The translations under genes were made by a program, and so were the position numbers. A stretch of DNA of 7,377 bases from Parafannyhessea sp902761955 (GTDB lineage Bacteria > Actinomycetota > Coriobacteriia > Coriobacteriales > Atopobiaceae): positions 1 to 7,377 of the forward strand of contig CACWMM010000078.1 in the NCBI GenBank assembly GCA_902761955.1, in the 5' to 3' direction. Under the pieces are notes generated by a model. That model did no database searches. It saw nothing but the letters and a program-made list of their open reading frames with translations, and had not been told where the DNA came from. Positions 5,552-7,377 of this stretch are shown one piece after another. The stretch's first letter is position 1. Each line of letters begins with the position of its first letter.

Positions 5552-6274
5552 ATGCCCGATGCCGGATACCTCACAATCGGCAAGGTAGTCAAGCGGCTGC
5601 AGGGCCAATACCCGGACCTATCGATATCAAAGGTCAGATACCTCGAGGACGAGGGGTTGCTCAACCCGTCTCGCACGCCTTCGGGGTACCGCCTGTACTC
5701 GCAGAAGGACGTCCACAGGCTCGAGACCATCCTCTACCTGCAGAAGAACCGCTTCATGCCGCTCTCCGTCATAAAGCAGCAGCTTGATGGGGGAGAAGGG
5801 CATGCGGACCTTGCCCAGACGCCGTATCCCAACGTCGGGGAGGACGACGAGGAGGTCCGCCAGAAGTTCCATCCCATCGACCGCATGCCGGAGCTTCTGG
5901 GCGTACCCGTGAGCTTTGTGCGACAGCTGTCCGAGGCCGGCGTCATCCAGCTGCGCGAGTCGCCGCACGGGCGGTCGCTCGTGGACGGCAAGGACTTCCA
6001 GCTCATCAGGACCTGCGGCGAGCTTCGCCACTTTGGCATCGGCCCAAAGAACCTCCGCCAGTACGTCACGGCCGCCAACAGGGAAAGCGCCATGTTCGAG
6101 CAGGCGCTCGTCGTGTTCGCGAAGAAGGGCGGCGGGGTCGAGATGGAACGCACGGAGGAGAACCGCCAGCAGTTTGGCCAGGCACTCTCCGAGATGCTCG
6201 CGCTCACGGGTCAGGTACGTGACACCCTCATCCGCAGGCAGATCTCGAAGACCTTCAGCGAGATGGAAGAGTAG
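5552..6274 (+). CDS. ftsR: MerR-family transcriptional regulator, FtsR/Rv1828-like
   Basis: This is a 240-residue regulator with an N-terminal MerR winged-helix domain: YLTIGKVVKRL (6-16), ISKVRYLEDEGLLNPSRTPSGYRLY (25-49) and LQKNRFMPLSVIKQQL (63-78). The unusual LTIGKVV...PDLSISKVRYLE form, with an insertion before the recognition helix, is that of Mycobacterium Rv1828 and Corynebacterium FtsR, an activator of the cell-division gene ftsZ, rather than of metal- or drug-sensing MerR proteins. No metal-binding Cys cluster is seen. Residues about 112-175 look like a second, degenerate MerR-like winged helix. The last 60 residues are helical and charged and could mediate dimerisation. The start lies 3 bases after the garA-like stop, with only a weak GGGAA ribosome site, so translation probably depends on the upstream gene. 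Target genes cannot be told from this window. Confidence 0.82.
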   Translation: MPDAGYLTIGKVVKRLQGQYPDLSISKVRYLEDEGLLNPSRTPSGYRLYSQKDVHRLETILYLQKNRFMPLSVIKQQLDGGEGHADLAQTPYPNVGEDDEEVRQKFHPIDRMPELLGVPVSFVRQLSEAGVIQLRESPHGRSLVDGKDFQLIRTCGELRHFGIGPKNLRQYVTAANRESAMFEQALVVFAKKGGGVEMERTEENRQQFGQALSEMLALTGQVRDTLIRRQISKTFSEMEE

Positions 6275-6304
6275 AATTACGTACTTGGCAGTGCGAAACA
6301 AGTG

Positions 6305-6310
6305 AAAGGA
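6305..6310 (+). promoter_or_regulatory. Ribosome binding site that fixes the GTG start of apt
   Basis: AAAGGA lies 6 bases before GTG at 6317-6319. An in-frame GTG at 6302 would overlap this site and has no Shine-Dalgarno of its own, so 6317 is the better start. Confidence 0.55.
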
Positions 6311-6316
6311 ATACCC

Positions 6317-6800
6317 GTGGCAGAGAGCGACTACGCAGGCCTGATCGTGGACATTCCCGACTACCCCGAGCCTGGCGTCATCTTCAAGGACATCACGCCC
6401 CTCATGGCGGATCCCAAGGGCTTCGCGGCGGCCATCGACGACCTCGCGGACCACTTCAAGGATGCGGGCATCACCAAGGTAGTGGGCGCGGAGGCCCGCG
6501 GCTTCCTCGTGGGCGCGCCCGTCGCGTATCGCCTGGGTGCCGGCTTCGTGCCCGCGCGCAAGCCGGGCAAGCTGCCGCGCGACGTGTACTCGCAGGCTCG
6601 CCGCGGATGACAAGGTCCTCATCATCGACGACCTTGTGGCAACCGGAGGCACCGCGGTCGCAACGGCGAAGCTCGTCGAGCAGGCCGGTGCGGAGGTCAT
6701 GGGCTTCGGCTTCATCCTCGAGCTCTGCTACCTCGACCCACGCAAGGAGATTGGTGCCACCTACAACCAGGACGTCTTCACGCTCATCAAGGTAAAGTAG
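6317..6800 (+). pseudogene. apt: Adenine phosphoribosyltransferase gene broken by an internal deletion and frameshift
   Basis: Apt converts adenine and PRPP to AMP in purine salvage. Codons 1-92 (6317-6592) match the Apt N-terminus: IPDYPEPGVIFKDITPLM, ITKVVGAEARGFLVGAPVA and FVPARKPGKLPRDVYS. That frame then stops at 6608-6610. The rest continues in a different frame from 6597 to the stop at 6798-6800: LAADDKVLIIDDLVATGGTA, with the PRPP-binding motif, then KLVEQAGAEVMGFGF and TLIKVK. In normal Apt about 18 residues, including the YDLEYG flap, lie between these halves; here only 4 bases (6593-6596) remain. The gap is therefore about 50 bases, which is not a multiple of three. Adding 18 residues back gives about 177 aa, the usual length. 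Upstream and downstream parts are otherwise well preserved, so the damage is recent, or is an assembly or sequencing error. As written, no functional Apt can be made. Confidence 0.85.
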
Positions 6801-6836
6801 CAGCAGGCAACGTGGCAACAGGCAAGTAGCTTCACC

Positions 6837-6870
6837 AGGCACCTGTCAGCGAGAGCCGACAGGTGCCTTT
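6837..6870 (+). terminator. Intrinsic terminator after apt
   Basis: A perfect 11-base stem (6837-6847 with 6858-6868) encloses a 10-base loop that can itself form a GC/GC pair capped by a GAGA tetraloop. The stem ends in TTT (6868-6870) and then CGTT. It stands between the apt stop and the ClC start, so it should end the transcript that includes garA, ftsR and apt. The U-tract is short, but the stem is strong. Confidence 0.8.
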
Positions 6871-6894
6871 CGTTGGATTCAGGATGGAAGGCAC

Positions 6895-7377
6895 ATGGCA
6901 AGACGCAAGGACATCGTAACAAGGCACTTCTCGCGGCGCTTTCAGGTATACATGATCGGCGAGGGCCTCTTCGTTGGGCTCGCGGCGGGGGCGGTCGTCT
7001 CGCTCTATCGCCTGGCACTGTCGCACGCCGAGACCCTCCTGCGCACCATCGCAGCAGCCATCCAGTCCAACTGGGCATTTCTGCCCCTATGGTTTGCGTT
7101 TCTCGTCGTCATCTGCGGCATCGTGTGCCGCCTCATGGTATGGGAGCCCTTCACGCAGGGCTCCGGCATCCCACAGATCGACGCCGAAGTGATCGGCCGC
7201 CTCGACATGCCCTGGTGGCGCGTACTCTCTGCAAAGTTCGTCGAGGGCACGCTCTGCGCGCTCGGCGGCCTCTCTCTAGGACGAGAAGGACCAAGCGTAC
7301 AGCTTGGCGGCATGGCCGGCAAGGCGGTCTCTAAGCTGATGGGGCGCGAAAGGGGAGAGGAGCGCCTGCTCACGACC
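6895..7377 (+). CDS. ClC-family chloride channel or Cl-/H+ antiporter, N-terminal part
   Basis: The frame is open from ATG 6895 to the window edge (161 codons), so the gene is truncated by the window. The protein has a short basic N-terminus, a first membrane helix at about 20-40 (VYMIGEGLFVGLAAGAVVSLY) and a second at about 61-82. The ClC anion-selectivity signatures follow. GSGIPQ is at 89-94, with S90 equivalent to the chloride-coordinating serine 107 of the E. coli protein. GREGPSVQ is at 129-136, with E131 equivalent to the gating glutamate 148. The 41-residue distance between S90 and E131 is identical to that in the E. coli protein. These residues suggest an active transporter or channel. 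AGGA at 6881-6884 (or GGAAGG at 6886-6891) may serve as ribosome binding site. It follows the terminator directly, so it probably has its own promoter, which I could not identify. Confidence 0.9.
   Translation, partial: MARRKDIVTRHFSRRFQVYMIGEGLFVGLAAGAVVSLYRLALSHAETLLRTIAAAIQSNWAFLPLWFAFLVVICGIVCRLMVWEPFTQGSGIPQIDAEVIGRLDMPWWRVLSAKFVEGTLCALGGLSLGREGPSVQLGGMAGKAVSKLMGRERGEERLLTT

Noticed and set aside
6590..6610. Programmed frameshifting to make full-length Apt
   Set aside because: No slippery heptamer is visible, and a frameshift would still leave out about 18 residues of the flap. A deletion explains the data better.
5627..6715. A minus-strand open frame of 362 codons across ftsR and apt
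   Set aside because: It spans two conserved plus-strand genes, including the frameshifted apt junction, and its product matches no family I recognise.
6804..6825. CAGGCAA repeated with a 15-base period just after apt
   Set aside because: There are only two copies with poor matching outside the 7-mer; most likely chance.

Overview
This is a gene-dense, GC-rich stretch of a high-GC Gram-positive chromosome. Several protein features point to the Actinomycetota: a GarA/OdhI-type FHA protein next to an FtsR/Rv1828-type MerR regulator, actinobacterial-style CDP-alcohol transferase features, and strong GGAGG-type ribosome binding sites with some TTG and GTG starts. The compact layout and the gene mix suggest a member of the Coriobacteriia (an Olsenella/Atopobium/Collinsella-type organism). 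That clade call is an inference from recalled gene neighbourhoods, not from a search.

Layout. At the left edge, on the minus strand, is the N-terminus of a LarA-family nickel-pincer racemase (1-311), which runs off the window. A divergent intergenic region of 187 bases follows (312-498). Everything to its right is on the plus strand. A first cluster holds a CDP-alcohol phosphatidyltransferase (pgsA-like, 499-1386), a secreted D-Ala-D-Ala carboxypeptidase (1391-2536) and a shortened GcvT-like protein (2545-3402); gaps are 4 and 8 bases. A TATAAT promoter then precedes a translationally coupled pair: a PatB/MalY-type C-S lyase (3467-4696) and RidA (4693-5073), which overlap by 4 bases. Next come the GarA-like FHA protein (5120-5548) and, 3 bases later, the FtsR-like MerR regulator (5552-6274). 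They are followed by an adenine phosphoribosyltransferase gene that appears broken by an internal deletion of about 50 bases (6317-6800). A clean intrinsic terminator (6837-6870) closes this block. The window ends inside a ClC-family chloride channel/transporter gene (6895-7377).

How the genes fit together. Envelope genes (phospholipid head-group synthesis and peptidoglycan trimming) stand next to a sulfur amino-acid lyase paired with the enzyme that detoxifies its enamine product. They are followed by a phospho-switch protein and regulator pair that, in mycobacteria and corynebacteria, link Ser/Thr kinase signalling to central nitrogen/carbon metabolism (GarA/OdhI) and cell division (FtsR). 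I found no CRISPR array, tRNA, rRNA, insertion sequence or clear sign of recent gene transfer. The strongest points for a second look are the damaged apt gene, the conserved garA-ftsR pair with a possible N-terminal phosphothreonine motif, the patB-ridA coupling, and the degenerate GcvT-like protein.
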